Origin: Microbacterium timonense | GTDB taxonomy: Bacteria > Actinomycetota > Actinomycetes > Actinomycetales > Microbacteriaceae | Assembly (NCBI RefSeq): GCF_900292075.1 | Contig: NZ_OLMV01000002.1 | Location: 248,001-312,000 of the forward strand | Length of the DNA: 64,000 nucleotides | Direction of reading: 5' to 3' | Part shown: piece after piece, positions 33,896-42,290 of the stretch | Layout of the letters: the number at the start of each line of letters is the position of its first letter | Numbering within the stretch: the first letter of the stretch is position 1 | The notes under the pieces: model-generated | Told to the model about the DNA's origin: nothing | Databases searched by the model: none | The model's input: the letters and a program-made list of their open reading frames with translations, nothing else | Position numbers and translations under genes: made by a program

Positions 33896-35974
33896 ATGAG
33901 CCTGCCCTTCGAGAGCGCGTACCGCCACGGGTTCGCCCGCGTCGCGGCCTGCACGATTCCGCTGTCGATCGCCGACCCGGCGACCAACGCCGACGCGGTG
34001 CTGGCGACGGCGCGGGAGTGCGACGCCGAGGGGGTCGCCGTCGCGGTCTTCCCGGAACTGTGCCTGACCGGGTACGCGATCGATGACCTCGTGATGCAGG
34101 ACCCGGTGCTGGACGCCGTCGAGGCCGCCGTCGCGAACCTGGTCGAGGCATCCGTCGATCTCCTGCCCATGCTGGTGGTCGGAGCCCCGCTGCGGCACCG
34201 CAACCGCCTGTACAACTGCGCCGTCGTGATCCACCGCGGCGAGCTGCTCGGCGTGGCGCCCAAGTCGTATCTGCCGACCTACCGCGAGTTCTACGAGCGC
34301 CGCTGGTACGCGCCCGGCGACGACCAGGCAGGGCAGGACATCCGCGTCGGGGGCCTGGAGGCCCCGTTCGGACCGGACCTGCTGTTCGAGGCGCTCGACG
34401 TGCCGGGGCTCGTGGTGCACGCCGAGGTGTGCGAGGACGTGTGGGTGCCGATCCCGCCGTCGTCGCACGCCGCTCTCGCCGGGGCGACGGTGCTCCTGAA
34501 CCTCAGCGGCAGCCCCATCACGATCGCGCGTGCGGAGGACCGCAAGGATCTGTGCCAGTCCCAGTCGCTGCGCTGCCTGGCCGGGTACGCGTATGCCGCG
34601 GCGGGTGCGGGCGAGTCCACGAACGACGTGTCGTGGGACGGGCAGACCATGATCTACGAGGGCGGCAATCTGCTGGTCGAGACCGAGCGCTTCCCGGACG
34701 GGCCGCGCCGCTCCGTGGCCGATGTCGACCTCGACAGGATCCGCCAGGACCGCCTGCGCCAGGGGACGTTCGACGACAACCGCCGCGCCGAGGGATCGGA
34801 TGCCCGCTTCCGCACCGTCCACTTCGAGCTCGACCCTCCCCGCGTCGACATCGGGCTGCGACGGAACCTCGACCGGTTCCCGTTCGTGCCGGACGACCCC
34901 GAGCGTCTTGCGCTGGACTGCTACGAGGCGTTCAACATCCAGGTGTCCGGGCTCGTGCAGCGCATGCGCGCGATCGGCGGCCCGAAGCCGGTGATCGGGG
35001 TCAGCGGCGGGCTGGATTCCACGCACGCGCTGCTCGTGGTGGCGCGCGCCATGGACCTCATGGGGCGGCCGCGCCGCGACATCCTCGCCTACACGATGCC
35101 GGGGTTCGCGACCAGCGACCACACCAAGTCCAACGCCATCGCGCTGGCCGAGGCGATCGGCGCGTCGATCGAGACCATCGACATCCGGCCGGCCGCGACC
35201 GAGATGCTCGAGCAGCTCGGCCACCCCTTCGCCGAGGGCGATCCGGTGCACGACATCACGTTCGAGAACGTGCAGGCGGGCCTGCGCACCGACTACCTGT
35301 TCCGGCTGGCGAACCATCACGGTGGCATGGTGATCGGCACGTCGGACCTGTCCGAGCTCGCGCTCGGCTGGGCCACGTACGGGGTCGGCGACCACATGAG
35401 CCACTACGCGGTGAACGCCGGCGTGCCCAAGACCCTCATCCAGCACGTCATCCGGTGGGTGATCTCGCACCGCGGCGACGAGGGCGGGTCGACCGAGCTC
35501 AGCGATCGCGCCCGCGAGGTGCTGCAGTCCGTCCTCGACACCGAGATCTCTCCCGAGCTCGTCCCGGCGGGGCAGGACGGCAAGATGCAGTCCACGGAGG
35601 ACCGGATCGGACCCTACTCCCTCCACGATTTCACGCTGTATCACGTGCTGCGGTTCGGCTACCGGCCCTCGAAGATCGCATACCTCGCCGCACACGCGTG
35701 GAGCGACAAGGATGCCGGCGCCTGGCCGCCCGGATTCCCCGAGGACGACCGCTACGCGTACGATCTGCCGACCATCGTGAAGTGGCTGCAGGTCTTCCTG
35801 CAGCGCTACTTCGCCTTCGCGCAGTTCAAGCGCTCGGCGATTCCCAACGGACCCAAGGTCTCACCCGCCGGCTCCCTCTCCCCGCGGGGCGACTGGCGTG
35901 CGCCGTCGGACGGGAACGCGCGGGCATGGCTGGCCGAGTTGAAGGCCGCCCTCCCCGAGCTCGTCGAGGAGTAG
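33896..35974 (+). CDS. nadE: Glutamine-dependent NAD+ synthetase
   Basis: 692 residues, last step of NAD synthesis (deamido-NAD + ATP + Gln). The N-terminal glutaminase (nitrilase) domain has the triad E54 (VFPELCLTGY), K123 (APKSYLP) and C179 (HAEVCEDVW). The C-terminal synthetase domain has the PP-loop GVSGGLDS (370-375), then MPGFATSDHTKSNA and GTSDLSELALGWATYGVGDHMSHYAVN. Length fits the long glutamine-dependent form. ATG 33896 is 7 nt behind CAGACT, a weak match to the leaderless pattern. Converges on the next gene. Confidence 0.96.
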   Translation: MSLPFESAYRHGFARVAACTIPLSIADPATNADAVLATARECDAEGVAVAVFPELCLTGYAIDDLVMQDPVLDAVEAAVANLVEASVDLLPMLVVGAPLRHRNRLYNCAVVIHRGELLGVAPKSYLPTYREFYERRWYAPGDDQAGQDIRVGGLEAPFGPDLLFEALDVPGLVVHAEVCEDVWVPIPPSSHAALAGATVLLNLSGSPITIARAEDRKDLCQSQSLRCLAGYAYAAAGAGESTNDVSWDGQTMIYEGGNLLVETERFPDGPRRSVADVDLDRIRQDRLRQGTFDDNRRAEGSDARFRTVHFELDPPRVDIGLRRNLDRFPFVPDDPERLALDCYEAFNIQVSGLVQRMRAIGGPKPVIGVSGGLDSTHALLVVARAMDLMGRPRRDILAYTMPGFATSDHTKSNAIALAEAIGASIETIDIRPAATEMLEQLGHPFAEGDPVHDITFENVQAGLRTDYLFRLANHHGGMVIGTSDLSELALGWATYGVGDHMSHYAVNAGVPKTLIQHVIRWVISHRGDEGGSTELSDRAREVLQSVLDTEISPELVPAGQDGKMQSTEDRIGPYSLHDFTLYHVLRFGYRPSKIAYLAAHAWSDKDAGAWPPGFPEDDRYAYDLPTIVKWLQVFLQRYFAFAQFKRSAIPNGPKVSPAGSLSPRGDWRAPSDGNARAWLAELKAALPELVEE

Positions 35975-36002
35975 TCCCCCGCGCACCGGACGGAGTGGGA
36001 CT
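35973..36002. terminator. Bidirectional hairpin between nadE and a convergent gene
   Basis: AGTCCC (35973-35978) pairs with GGGACT (35997-36002). The arms touch both stop codons. A short, plausible shared terminator. Confidence 0.4.
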
Positions 36003-36580
36003 CAGGCGGGCGCCTGCGCGTACGCGAGGGTGATGATCCAGCCGTCGCGGGAGAGATCGGCGAGGTGGTACCGCACCTTCCGGTCGGGGATCCACCCCTT
36101 CACCAGCGGGCTGTCCAGCCGCACATGATCGGCGGCGACGCGCGCACCCCGGCCGTCGGCATCCCGCACGGCCTGCACCCGGGTCCAGTGGGCGATGAGC
36201 TTGGCGAGATCGTCTTCGTCGAACAGGTGCGAGTGGCGCTTCATGATGTGCACCTCGGTGTCGTCGGGATGCGCGTCGCGGAGGTCCAGCCCGAGCGGGA
36301 CCGAGGGCTCCGCCACCGCCACGACGGTGGCCGCCCGGAAGTTCGCGTTGCGGATCTTCAGGGGCACCTCCCGCCCGCCGACCTCGGCGATCAGCTGCGT
36401 ATGGAAGCCGAATGTGCCCGGCGCCTCACGCTCGACACGCACGTCCTTCGGCTCCACGCCCAGCCGTGCCGCCACGATCTCCTTGGCCAGGAGCCGCTTG
36501 CGATCGTGCTCGGTGACCTTGGGATCCCAACCGAGCCGCGCCACGACACCTGCCGGCGTCTCGAGAAGCACCGATTGCAT
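36002..36580 (-). CDS. 4'-phosphopantetheinyl transferase-like protein with altered active site
   Basis: 192 residues. The C-terminal half matches the Sfp-type fold: SVPLGLDLRDAHP aligns with the first Mg-binding motif (D99), and HWTRVQAVRDADGRG aligns with the consensus W-T-R-K-E-A-x-x-K-A-D-G-R-G. The catalytic Lys-Glu pair is replaced by V135-Q136, and the second acidic residue of the first motif is Arg101. The N-terminal half (AAGVVARLGWDPKVTEHDRKRLLAKEI-like helices, GHT-like TFGFHTQLIAEVGG) is family-consistent. Transfer activity is doubtful. ATG 36580 has AAGGAGG upstream. Confidence 0.7.
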   Translation of the reverse strand: MQSVLLETPAGVVARLGWDPKVTEHDRKRLLAKEIVAARLGVEPKDVRVEREAPGTFGFHTQLIAEVGGREVPLKIRNANFRAATVVAVAEPSVPLGLDLRDAHPDDTEVHIMKRHSHLFDEDDLAKLIAHWTRVQAVRDADGRGARVAADHVRLDSPLVKGWIPDRKVRYHLADLSRDGWIITLAYAQAPA

Positions 36581-36778
36581 GATCCGCCTCCTTCGCGGTC
36601 CGTCCGCATCCCCATCCTCTCGCCGCACCCCGCGCCGAGGAAGGGCCGCGCAGCCTCGCCCGGCACGCGGCGGGATCGGCCGAGCACCGGGGCGGCTGAG
36701 AAAGGGACGGATGCCTCCACCTCGGCGCGGTTGTCAACCTCCACGCGAGAGGCTGCACGCCGGTGGAAGGATGGGCAG

Positions 36779-38257
36779 ATGGCCAGGCGTGCGACTGTCG
36801 TCGGCAGCGGGCCCAACGGGCTGTCCGCCGCCGTCGCGCTCGCGCGCGCCGGGTACGAGGTGCGCGTGCTCGAGGCATCGTCCACGGTCGGAGGCGGCAC
36901 GCGGACGGCGGCCCTCACCCTCCCCGGTTTCCGCCACGACGTCGGGTCGGCCGTGCATCCGGCCGCCCTGAGCTCGCCTTTCCTCCGCGCCTTCGGCATC
37001 CACGAGCGTGTGGGATGGATCCACCCGCTCGCGTCCTACGCGCAGCCCCTGGACGGCGGCCGCGCCGCGATCGCGTGGCGCGACATCGAACGCACCGCCG
37101 ACGCGCTGGGCCCCGACGGCCGGGCCTGGCGTGCGGTGCTCCGGCCGCTGAGCAGACATCTCGGCGAGGTGGTCGACTTCGCCGGATCGCAGCTGCTGCG
37201 ATGGCCGCGGCATCCGATCACCACCCTGCGCTTCGGCCTGCGCACCCTTCAGCTCGGCACGCGGCTCGGACGGCGCACCTTCACCGGCGAAGAGGCGAAC
37301 GCCTTGATGGCCGGCGTGCTGGCGCACGCGAACACGCCGTTGCCGTCGCTCGGTTCGGCGGCATCCGGGCTCTTCCTCGCCGCGCACGCGCACGCGGCCG
37401 ACGGGTGGGCGTTCCCCCGCGGCGGCGCCCAGGCGATCGCCGACGCGCTGGCCGATGACCTGCGGGCTCACGGGGGCAGCATCCAGACCGGTGCGCGGGT
37501 GTCGTCCCTCGAAGACCTCGATTGGGGCGATCCGGATGCCGGAGACCTGCTGCTGCTCGACACCACACCGCGCCTGCTGCTGACACATCCCGAGCTGCCG
37601 GCGCGGTACGCCCGTGCCATCCGGTGTTATCGGTACGGGCCCGCCGCGGCCAAGGTGGACTTCGCGTTGAGCGGTCCGGTGCCGTGGGCGCATCCCGACG
37701 TGGCGCTGGCGCCCACCGTGCACCTCGGCGGCACGCGGGAAGAGATCGAGGCGAGCGAGAACGCCGTCGCCCGCGGGACCATGACGGACCGGCCCTACGT
37801 GCTCGCGGTGCAGCCGACGGTGCTCGACGGCACGCGGGCGCCGGAGGGGCGGCACGTGCTGTGGGCGTACATCCACGTGCCCGCGGCATCCACGCTCGAC
37901 CCGACGGAGCTCGTGGTGCGCCAGGTCGAGCGCTTCGCCCCCGGGTTCCGGCACGTCATCCTCGCGAGCCACGCGATGACGGCGGCCCAGCGAGCGGAGT
38001 TCAATCCGGCGGACGTCGGTGGCGACATCCTGGGCGGCGCGTTCACCTTCGCCCAAGCGTTCCGGCGGCCGGTCGTCTCGCCCACCCCGTGGCGAACACC
38101 CCTGCACGGCGTCTATCTGGCGTCGGCCGCCACACCGCCCGGTCCCGGTGTGACCGGCATGCCGGGCTGGCTCGCGGCGCGCCAGGCGCTCCGCGACGCG
38201 GCGCGTCGAGGCCACGGCGAGCGCCTCGAGCTCGAGGACCTCTTCGCGAGGAGCTGA
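36779..38257 (+). CDS. Phytoene dehydrogenase-like FAD-dependent oxidoreductase
   Basis: 492 residues of the amine-oxidase/CrtI-like flavoprotein group. FAD dinucleotide motif VVGSGPNGLSAAVALARAGYEV at residues 7-28, then VLEASSTVGGGTRTAALT. The substrate region includes GWAFPRGGAQAIADALADDL, and the C-terminal FAD contact PTPWRTPLHGVYLASAATPPGPGVTGMPGW is typical. Substrate is unknown; no carotenoid genes are adjacent. ATG 36779 follows GGAAGG by about 8 nt. Followed by an imperfect palindrome and then a separate gene. Confidence 0.9.
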   Translation: MARRATVVGSGPNGLSAAVALARAGYEVRVLEASSTVGGGTRTAALTLPGFRHDVGSAVHPAALSSPFLRAFGIHERVGWIHPLASYAQPLDGGRAAIAWRDIERTADALGPDGRAWRAVLRPLSRHLGEVVDFAGSQLLRWPRHPITTLRFGLRTLQLGTRLGRRTFTGEEANALMAGVLAHANTPLPSLGSAASGLFLAAHAHAADGWAFPRGGAQAIADALADDLRAHGGSIQTGARVSSLEDLDWGDPDAGDLLLLDTTPRLLLTHPELPARYARAIRCYRYGPAAAKVDFALSGPVPWAHPDVALAPTVHLGGTREEIEASENAVARGTMTDRPYVLAVQPTVLDGTRAPEGRHVLWAYIHVPAASTLDPTELVVRQVERFAPGFRHVILASHAMTAAQRAEFNPADVGGDILGGAFTFAQAFRRPVVSPTPWRTPLHGVYLASAATPPGPGVTGMPGWLAARQALRDAARRGHGERLELEDLFARS

Positions 38258-38266
38258 CATGGTCCC

Positions 38267-38356
38267 GCGGCCCGAACTCCTCAAAACCGGGGCTCCGGTG
38301 GTTCGGGCACGTCCGAATCGCGGGGAACCGGGACGATTCTGCGGAGTTTTGACCGC
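38267..38356. repeat. Imperfect 90-bp palindrome in an intergenic space
   Basis: Outer arms 38267-38289 and 38334-38356 match at 17 of 23 positions (sharing GCGG, AACTCC and CA.AA.CG blocks), and a smaller inner stem TTCGG...CCGAA sits near the centre. It fills most of the space between two same-strand genes. It could stop transcription from the left or be another dispersed palindrome. Confidence 0.5.
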
Positions 38357-38401
38357 GCCTGCGGCGCCGGGCCGGGGCGCACGGGGCGGGAGACGGCGCC
38401 G

Positions 38402-39886
38402 ATGAACGGGTTCGCTGCCGTGGACTTCGAGTTCGCGCGGCACGTGCTGCAGCGGGGCATCGCCGCGCTGTACGTCGTGGCGTTCGTGTCGACGGTGAAC
38501 CAGTTCCGGCCACTGCTGGGTGAGCGCGGCCTGCTTCCGGCGCCCGAGCTGCTCGAGTGGGTCCGGTCCTCGCCGCGGGCGGGCCGGCTGCTGCACCCGA
38601 CGGTGTTCCGCTACGTGCGATACACCGACCGGCGACTGGTCGGCCTGTGCACAGCGGGCATCGTGGTGGCGGGGGCGCTGGTCGCCGGCATCCCGCAGCT
38701 GGGGCCGCCGTGGGTGCCGATGCTGTGCTTCCTCGCGCTGTGGTTCGGCTACATGTCGATCACCAGCATCGGCCAGACGTTCTACGGGTTCGGCTGGGAG
38801 ATGCTGCTGCTGGAGGCCGGCTTCCTGGCGGCGTTCCTCGGCTCGAACGATCAGCCGCCGACCACCGTGGTCATCGTGCTGTTCTGGTGGCTGGTGTTCC
38901 GGCTCGAGTTCGGCGCCGGCATGATCAAGATCCGCGGCGGCCGGGAGTGGCGCGACCTCACGGCGCTCATGTACCACCACGAGACGCAGCCCATGCCGGG
39001 GCCGCTCAGCCGGCAGGCGCACCTGCTGCCGCGCTGGTTCCACCGGCTCGAGGTGGTGGGCAACCACGTCGCCCAGCTCATCGTGCCGTGGTTCCTGTTC
39101 GCACCGCTGCTGGGCCTTCTGCTGCCCGGGCCGGTGCCGGCGATCATCGGGGCGGTGGCGGCGATGATCGTGATCGCGACGCAGGCATGGCTCGTGATGA
39201 CGGGCAACTTCGCCTGGCTGAACTGGATGACGATCGTGCTGGCGTTCTCCGCCATCGGCCTGCCGGGCATCGGCGCCCCGGCCGGTGCGCCGGACGATGC
39301 GCCGCCGTGGGTCATCGACGGCGTCCCGCTGCCCTGGATCATCGTGACGTGCGCCGTCGGCGGGCTGTACGTGGTGCTCAGCTGGGCGCCGCTGCGCAAT
39401 CTGTTCGCCCGCAGGCAGCTGATGAACGCCTCGTTCAACCGCTGGCAGCTCGCCAACGCGTACGGCGCCTTCGGGACGGTGACGAAGGAGCGCATCGAGA
39501 TCGTCGTCGAGGGAACCACCGACGACGACCCGGATGCCGCGACCTGGCGCGAATACGGCTTCAAGGGGAAGCCGGGCGATGTGAGACGGATCCCGCGGCA
39601 GTACGCGCCCTACCACCTGCGGCTGGATTGGCTGATGTGGTTCCTGCCGCTGGGGCGATCGCTCGACGAGTGGTTCACCGCATTCCTGGTGAAGCTGCTG
39701 GAAGCGGATGCCGCGACCCTCGCCCTGCTCGATCACGATCCCTTCGCGGGTGAGCGGCCCACCTGGGTGCGTGCGGTCTCGTACCGCTACCGGTTCACGA
39801 CGCGAGCGGAGTACCGTGCCACCCGCGCCCGATGGGTGCGCGACCGCCGCCGCCCGGTACTGGGACCGGTCGCGTTGCGACGCTGA
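38402..39886 (+). CDS. Lipase maturation factor family membrane protein
   Basis: 494 residues, LMF1-like. Typical sequence runs are YVVAFVSTVNQFRPLLGERGLLP near the start, GYMSITSIGQTFYGFGWEMLLLEAGFL, the family hallmark RLEFGAGMIKIRGGREWRDLTAL and YHHETQPMPGPLS, then NAYGAFGTVTKERIEIVVEG in the C-terminal domain and YAPYHLRLDWLMWF. About seven membrane helices. In animals the family matures lipases; the bacterial role is not known. ATG 38402 follows GGGAGA. Convergent with the MFS gene. Confidence 0.93.
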   Translation: MNGFAAVDFEFARHVLQRGIAALYVVAFVSTVNQFRPLLGERGLLPAPELLEWVRSSPRAGRLLHPTVFRYVRYTDRRLVGLCTAGIVVAGALVAGIPQLGPPWVPMLCFLALWFGYMSITSIGQTFYGFGWEMLLLEAGFLAAFLGSNDQPPTTVVIVLFWWLVFRLEFGAGMIKIRGGREWRDLTALMYHHETQPMPGPLSRQAHLLPRWFHRLEVVGNHVAQLIVPWFLFAPLLGLLLPGPVPAIIGAVAAMIVIATQAWLVMTGNFAWLNWMTIVLAFSAIGLPGIGAPAGAPDDAPPWVIDGVPLPWIIVTCAVGGLYVVLSWAPLRNLFARRQLMNASFNRWQLANAYGAFGTVTKERIEIVVEGTTDDDPDAATWREYGFKGKPGDVRRIPRQYAPYHLRLDWLMWFLPLGRSLDEWFTAFLVKLLEADAATLALLDHDPFAGERPTWVRAVSYRYRFTTRAEYRATRARWVRDRRRPVLGPVALRR

Positions 39887-39912
39887 CGCCGCACAGCTCC
39901 GGATGCCGTGCG

Positions 39913-41448
39913 TCAGGGGGTGGGCGGTCCTGCGGCGTCGGAGGGCGCGGCGCGCTTTCGAGCACGCGCGGTGAGATCCACGATCGAGACGAGGAAGGCG
40001 AGGGCCAGGAAGACACCGACCGACAGCATCCCGAACGCGTACGCATCGTGGTACACGACGAGATCGTCGTGCGACCCGGACTCGCGATAGATCGCCGCGT
40101 AGAACAGCGACAGTGCCACCGCCGTGCCGACAGCGGCGCCGATGCGCTGCCCCAACTGGCCGACCGAGCCGGCAAGACCTCCCTGCTTGACCGGGATGTC
40201 GCCGAGCGTCAGCGCCTGATTCGGTGAGATCACGAGGCCGCCCCCCGCGCCGCCCAGCGTCATGACGGCCGCCGCGACGTAGGGCGTCCAGGTGGGGTCG
40301 GTGTAGAGCGCGGTGAGCACGAGCCCGCCCCCGCACAGCAGCACGCCCACCAGACCCCACACGACCACCACGCGGCCGTGCGTGCTGACCAGGTTGCCGC
40401 CGATCCACGAGGTGACGGCGCTGGCGAGCGCGAACCCGATCGAGACCATGCCGGCGTACACCGGCTCCAGTCCGAGGCCGATCTGCAGGAACAGGGTCGT
40501 GACGAGGAACATGGCGGGCGTCGCGGTGAAGTACGCGGCCTGCAGCAGCGTGCCGTTGCGGTACGACGAGATGCGGAACAGAGCGAGCGGGATGAGCGGG
40601 TTTCGGCCCCGCGAGGCGTACCGGCGCTCCCACGCGACGAAGGCGGACACGAACAGCGCGAAGGCGACCAGCAGCCACCAGCGGGCCGGATTGTCGGTGG
40701 GGGCACCGGTCGTGAACAGGAACGGCCACATCAGCGAGACGACGCTGGCGCCGAACAGCAGCACGCCGATCGGGTCCAGCTGCACCGGCCGATGTGAACG
40801 CGTCCGCGTCTCGGGGAGCAGCCACAGGGCCAGCGCGATGGCGGCCAGGCACAGCGGCACGTTCATCCAGAAGATCAGCCGCCAGCCGTCGGTCGGACCC
40901 CCCAGCGCGATGAGCAGGCCGCCGAGGGTGGGGCCGAAGGCGGTGGCGATGCCGATCGTCGCGCCGAACAGTCCGAAGGCCCGTGCCCGCTCCTTCCCCT
41001 GGAACAGCTCCTGCGCCATGCCCAGCACCTGTGGCATCTGGATGCCGGCGGCCACGCCCTGCAGGAGCCGCGCGACCAGCAGGAACTCGCCGGTGGGCGC
41101 CAGCGCGCAGGCGATGCTCGTCAACGTGTACAGCGACAGGCCCACGACGAACAGCGTTCGGCGCGACCGCTGGTCACCGAGGCGGCCCATCGGAACCAGC
41201 ACGAGCCCGAACGTCAGGACGAATCCCGACACGATCAGCTGCAGCTCGGTGGACCCGGCGTCGAGCACCTCGCCGATGGACGGCAGCGCGACGTTGACCT
41301 TCGTCATGTCGAGGATCGTGATGGCCGCGACCGACACGCACACCCAGAACGCACGCCAACGGGCTCCCGGCGACAGCGGGATGACGGCGGTGGTGGTCGG
41401 CACGGCCGCGCGCGCGGCCGACGGCGGCTGCGGCTCGGTCTCGGTCAT
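39913..41448 (-). CDS. MFS transporter, DHA2 (14-helix drug exporter) type
   Basis: 511 residues with about 14 predicted helices. Motif A-like loop GRLGDQRSRRTLFVVGL, motif B LLVARLLQGVAAGIQMP, motif C FGPTLGGLLIALGGP and the central loop before DPIGVLLFGASVV mark the DHA2 (EmrB/QacA) group, proton-driven exporters of drugs and other compounds. ATG 41448 is 7 nt behind TAGCCT (leaderless). It is divergent from the nucleosidase gene. Cytosolic C-terminus is short and basic. Confidence 0.93.
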   Translation of the reverse strand: MTETEPQPPSAARAAVPTTTAVIPLSPGARWRAFWVCVSVAAITILDMTKVNVALPSIGEVLDAGSTELQLIVSGFVLTFGLVLVPMGRLGDQRSRRTLFVVGLSLYTLTSIACALAPTGEFLLVARLLQGVAAGIQMPQVLGMAQELFQGKERARAFGLFGATIGIATAFGPTLGGLLIALGGPTDGWRLIFWMNVPLCLAAIALALWLLPETRTRSHRPVQLDPIGVLLFGASVVSLMWPFLFTTGAPTDNPARWWLLVAFALFVSAFVAWERRYASRGRNPLIPLALFRISSYRNGTLLQAAYFTATPAMFLVTTLFLQIGLGLEPVYAGMVSIGFALASAVTSWIGGNLVSTHGRVVVVWGLVGVLLCGGGLVLTALYTDPTWTPYVAAAVMTLGGAGGGLVISPNQALTLGDIPVKQGGLAGSVGQLGQRIGAAVGTAVALSLFYAAIYRESGSHDDLVVYHDAYAFGMLSVGVFLALAFLVSIVDLTARARKRAAPSDAAGPPTP

Positions 41449-41539
41449 CGTGCCCAGGCTAACCCGGATCGCCGGCATCCCGGCCCGCCGCGGCGCCGCG
41501 CGACGCCCGGACCTGCGGCGGAACTGGGAGGATGGCGGG

Positions 41540-42097
41540 GTGAGACTTCTCGTCGCCGCCCTCGCCTCGGAGCTCGTCGCCTTCCCCGACGAGCTGCCCG
41601 GATTCGATCGCCTCGTCACCGGGCCTGGCAAGCTGCAGGCGACGTACGCGCTGACGCGGGCGCTGGATGCGGCGACGTACGAGGAGGTCGTGGTGGTCGG
41701 GACGGCGGGCGCGATCGATGCCCGGCTGGAGGCATCCGTCTACGAGATCGCCGGTGCCATCCAGCACGATGTCACCGACATCGACGGCATCGTCGGACAG
41801 CATGTGTCACTGCCGGCGCGAGTCGACCTCGACGGGGACGGCGTGGTGATCGCGACAGGCGACCACTTCGTCGACGATGCCGAGGCGGTGGCGGTGATCC
41901 GCCCGCTGGGCGCGGGCCTGGTCGACATGGAGACGTATGCGTACATCTGGGTGGCGCAGCGTTTCGGCGTTCCCATCCGTGTGCTCAAGGCCGTCTCGGA
42001 TCGAGCCCAGGACGGCGCGATCACCGACTGGCATGCGGCCGTGACCGCCTGCAGCCATCAGCTGCGCGAGCGGATCCGCTCCGACTACGGCGTCTGA
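41540..42097 (+). CDS. Nucleosidase (nucleoside phosphorylase superfamily)
   Basis: 185 residues, shorter than the usual 230 for MTA/SAH nucleosidase. Family regions: LLVAALASELVAFPD, VVVGTAGAIDARLEASVYE, and the active-site strand GLVDMETYAYIWVAQRFGVPIRVLKAVSDRAQDGA, in which the Met-Glu binds ribose and the Asp of VSDRA is the proton donor. Probably hydrolyses a purine nucleoside such as MTA, SAH or a futalosine-like compound; which one is not clear. GTG 41540 follows GGGAGG. Confidence 0.88.
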   Translation: MRLLVAALASELVAFPDELPGFDRLVTGPGKLQATYALTRALDAATYEEVVVVGTAGAIDARLEASVYEIAGAIQHDVTDIDGIVGQHVSLPARVDLDGDGVVIATGDHFVDDAEAVAVIRPLGAGLVDMETYAYIWVAQRFGVPIRVLKAVSDRAQDGAITDWHAAVTACSHQLRERIRSDYGV

Positions 42098-42101
42098 GCC
42101 G

Positions 42102-42281
42102 TCACTCGCTGCGGCGCGAGAACACCGCCCGCAACGCGAAGAACACGATGGCCGCGACGACGAGGACGATCACGAGCTTGCCGATGAACCACAGCAGCGA
42201 GAAGAGCACGTCGACCAGGGCCCATGCGATGGCGATGGCGGCGATGACGCCGACCACCGTCCACACCGTGCTCTTGTTCAC
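42102..42281 (-). CDS. 59-residue two-helix membrane protein (unknown)
   Basis: A short gene found by direct translation. It starts MNKSTVWTVVGVIAAIAIAW and continues through a second hydrophobic stretch (KLVIVLVVAAIVFFALR) to a basic end RAVFSRRSE. Two membrane helices separated by a short loop. GTG 42281 lies 6 nt behind TAGGCT, so a leaderless promoter supports the start. The gene ends 4 nt from the nucleosidase stop. No family recognised, though small proteins of this kind are common in Microbacteriaceae. Confidence 0.8.
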   Translation of the reverse strand: MNKSTVWTVVGVIAAIAIAWALVDVLFSLLWFIGKLVIVLVVAAIVFFALRAVFSRRSE

Positions 42282-42290
42282 GCCTTCAGC

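Noticed and set aside
36779..38257. Carotenoid biosynthesis locus
   Set aside because: The oxidoreductase resembles CrtI only generally, and no crtB, crtE or cyclase gene is present around it.
36734..40852. Very long open frame (over 1,300 codons) on the minus strand
   Set aside because: It is antisense to three well-supported genes (phytoene-dehydrogenase-like, lipase maturation factor, MFS end), has Arg/Gly/His-rich composition and no domain; such open antisense frames arise from high GC.
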